From assembly GCF_003611735.1 (NCBI RefSeq), contig NZ_RAWG01000022.1, positions 1 through 53,676 of the forward strand: DNA of 53,676 bases, written 5' to 3'. The DNA comes from Corallococcus sicarius. Its GTDB lineage: Bacteria > Myxococcota > Myxococcia > Myxococcales > Myxococcaceae. Each line of letters opens with the position of its first letter. The first letter of the stretch is position 1. A program made the position numbers and the translations under genes. Of this stretch, positions 52,070 to 53,676 are shown piece after piece. The notes under the pieces are model-generated. The model did not search any database and was not told where the DNA came from. It was given only the letters and a program-made list of their open reading frames with translations.

Positions 52070-53676
52070 TCAGTCAGCGCGCTGCGCCAGCGCCTTCATC
52101 CAGATGACGACGGCCGCGGCGCCCGCGTCGGGAATCCCCTTCGCGCGATCTCCCAGGTAGCTGGCCCGTCCCAGCCTCGGCGCCATGCTGGCGGTCGCCT
52201 CCGCGCCCTGCTCCGCCGCGAGCGTCGCATCCCTCCACGCGTCGCCCAGCGACTTGCCCTCGCGCACGGAGCGCACCAACACCTCCGCCGCCGGGTGCAG
52301 CGCATCCACCATGGTCCGGTCTCCAGGCTTCGCGCCGCCCAGCTCCGACACCGCGCCCACGGCCACCTGGAATGCCTTCGCCCAGGCCGCCGCATCCGGA
52401 ACCCGGTTCGCCAGGTGCCGGGCGGCCCTCAGCAGCGCCGTCGCATAGAACGGTCCGGAGCTGCCAGCGATGTTCCGCCGCAGCGCCTGCCCCAGCTCCG
52501 TCAGCGCCCCCGACGGCGTGGCCCACGCGGTCTCCGGCAACGCACGGATGGCCGCCGCGCCTCGCGCCAGGCTCAAGCCCAGGTCCCCGTCCCCCGCCGC
52601 GCTGTCCAGCTCCGTCAGCCGCGCCTCCGCCGCATCCCACGCGTCCGCCACCGCCAACGCCGCCGCCCGCACCTGCACCATCTCCGGATGCTCCTTGGGA
52701 TGTCCCTTGATGGTGGGGAGCACGTCCCGCACGGACACCACCCGGCGCTGCACCACCAGCGTCCCCTTGCCCGGCCACGCCGGTGCGTCCGTGGCCGCGT
52801 CCAGCCGCGCCAGCCGCGCGTCGTCCACCTTCAGGAGCGTGAGCGAACACCCCGGCATCTCCAACGCCGACAGGAACGTGCCCTGCCACGCGCGCTCTAC
52901 CTTCACCCCGCGCCCCGAGAGGAACGCCAGCGCCCGGCGCGTGACGATCGCCAGCTCCATGGGCGGCGTGCCCCCCAGGCCGTTGACCATCAGCGCCACG
53001 CGCTCGCCCGCGCCCACCTTCCGGTCCTCCACGATGGTCGACAGCAACGTGTCCACCAACGCGTCCGCCGGCTGCATCGCCACCCGGCGCACGCCCTGCT
53101 CGCCGTGGATGCCCAGCCCCAGCTCCACCTCGTCCTCACCCAACGTGAAGCCCGGCCGCCCCGCCGCGGGCACCGTACACGGCCCCAGCGCCACGCCCAT
53201 GCTGCCGAGCGCCTCGGCCGCCTCCGTCGCCTCGCGTGCCACCTCCGCCAGCGACGCACCCGCCGCCGCCGCCGCGCCCGCCACCTTGTGCACCAGCACC
53301 ACGCCCGCGATGCCCCGCCGACGCGCGGGCTCCACCGTGTCGTGCAGCGCCACGTCGTCCGCCACCACGACGACCTCCGTGGGGATGCCCTCCGCCCGCG
53401 CCAGCTCCGCCGCGAGCCCGAAGTTGAGCCGGTCTCCCGTGTAGTTCTTCACGATGAGCAGCGCACCCGCCGTGCCCGCCACCGCGCGGATCGCCGCCAG
53501 CACCGCGTCCGCGCTGGGTGACGTGAACACGTCCCCCGCCACCGCCGCGTGCAACATGCCCGCGCCCACGTAGCCCGCGGGCGCCGGCTCGTGCCCGCTG
53601 CCTCCGCCGGACAAAATCGCCACCCGCCGAGCCCCCAGCGCCGCCGGCACGTCCGCGCGCACCACCACCGTCTCCC
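52070..53676 (-). CDS. Dihydroxyacetone kinase (DhaK-DhaL fusion), N-terminus cut off
   Basis: The reading frame enters from the right edge; roughly the first 45 residues of DhaK are missing. Visible motifs are SGGGSGHEPAPAGYVG, the region with the substrate-binding His (GLGIHGEQGVRRV) and, in the C-terminal DhaL half, DSAAGDGDLGLSLARG (nucleotide/Mg site) and IAGSSGPFYAT. Having both halves in one chain is the ATP-dependent DAK type, not the PTS-dependent three-protein type. It phosphorylates dihydroxyacetone (or glyceraldehyde) in the cytosol. It is convergent with the islet to its left, 115 bases away. Confidence 0.93.
   Translation of the reverse strand, partial: ETVVVRADVPAALGARRVAILSGGGSGHEPAPAGYVGAGMLHAAVAGDVFTSPSADAVLAAIRAVAGTAGALLIVKNYTGDRLNFGLAAELARAEGIPTEVVVVADDVALHDTVEPARRRGIAGVVLVHKVAGAAAAAGASLAEVAREATEAAEALGSMGVALGPCTVPAAGRPGFTLGEDEVELGLGIHGEQGVRRVAMQPADALVDTLLSTIVEDRKVGAGERVALMVNGLGGTPPMELAIVTRRALAFLSGRGVKVERAWQGTFLSALEMPGCSLTLLKVDDARLARLDAATDAPAWPGKGTLVVQRRVVSVRDVLPTIKGHPKEHPEMVQVRAAALAVADAWDAAEARLTELDSAAGDGDLGLSLARGAAAIRALPETAWATPSGALTELGQALRRNIAGSSGPFYATALLRAARHLANRVPDAAAWAKAFQVAVGAVSELGGAKPGDRTMVDALHPAAEVLVRSVREGKSLGDAWRDATLAAEQGAEATASMAPRLGRASYLGDRAKGIPDAGAAAVVIWMKALAQRAD

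Overview
The window is very GC-rich, densely packed chromosomal DNA with strong third-position G/C bias. The organism is most likely a myxobacterium of the Corallococcus/Myxococcus group. This is inferred from gene content: many lipoproteins, several orphan histidine kinases, a basic histone H1-like repeat protein, a CorE-type metal-sensing ECF sigma factor, DUF4331/HupE genes, and a small lipoprotein plus cytosolic protein pair that resembles myxobacterial kin-discrimination loci. No rRNA, tRNA, CRISPR array or complete insertion sequence was recognised.

Layout, left to right. 0-5 kb (minus strand): a cut-off lipoprotein, a Cys-rich secreted protein, and a tightly overlapping set of a GMC (cholesterol-oxidase-like) oxidoreductase, a companion protein, and a metallophosphoesterase with a membrane C-terminus. 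5-9 kb (plus): a small unknown protein, a Tat/lipoprotein intradiol-dioxygenase-like protein with a Gly/Pro-rich tail, and a two-component pair whose sensor also has a Gly/Pro-rich external region. 9-11 kb (minus): the H1-like protein and an ECF sigma factor. 11-18 kb (plus): a complete GlgE operon (glgE, treS, maltokinase, glgB) converting trehalose to branched alpha-glucan, closed by a strong hairpin. 18-21 kb: a PilZ protein, a two-gene unit (small CxCG protein and a heme-oxygenase-like protein lacking the heme-binding His) behind a Fur-like box, an AT-rich regulatory stretch, and a decayed PQQ sugar dehydrogenase.

21-30 kb: a polyprenyl synthase/GbsR-type regulator/gamma-glutamylcyclotransferase operon diverging from an MFS transporter; a chemoreceptor; a dienelactone-hydrolase/NTF2 fusion with Gly in place of the catalytic Cys; a REC-histidine kinase; and an ornithine cyclodeaminase. 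30-35 kb (plus): TPR lipoprotein, HupE/UreJ-like membrane protein with an EF-hand loop, DUF4331 protein (broken by one frameshift) and a small lipoprotein. A peptidoglycan amidase without a signal peptide follows.

36-46.4 kb is a metal-resistance block. It holds a Cys-rich exported peptide, a CzcC/B/A-like efflux system translationally coupled to a CorE-like Cys-rich sigma factor, then an isoprenylcysteine-methyltransferase-like membrane protein, a second TolC-type lipoprotein and a multicopper oxidase. An ECF-type promoter-like motif and a hairpin sit at the junction of the two halves. 46.5-50.7 kb carries a GAF sensor kinase, a PRC-barrel protein and two bacterial PH-domain membrane proteins. 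50.7-51.95 kb is a lower-GC islet with a gene remnant, a small Cys-rich lipoprotein and an acidic cytosolic partner. The window ends inside a DhaK-DhaL fused dihydroxyacetone kinase.

The most notable observations are: the DLH pseudoenzyme with an otherwise intact triad, the Fur-box-linked degenerate heme oxygenase pair, the SitA/SitI-like islet, and the metal block with a possible attenuated ECF promoter.
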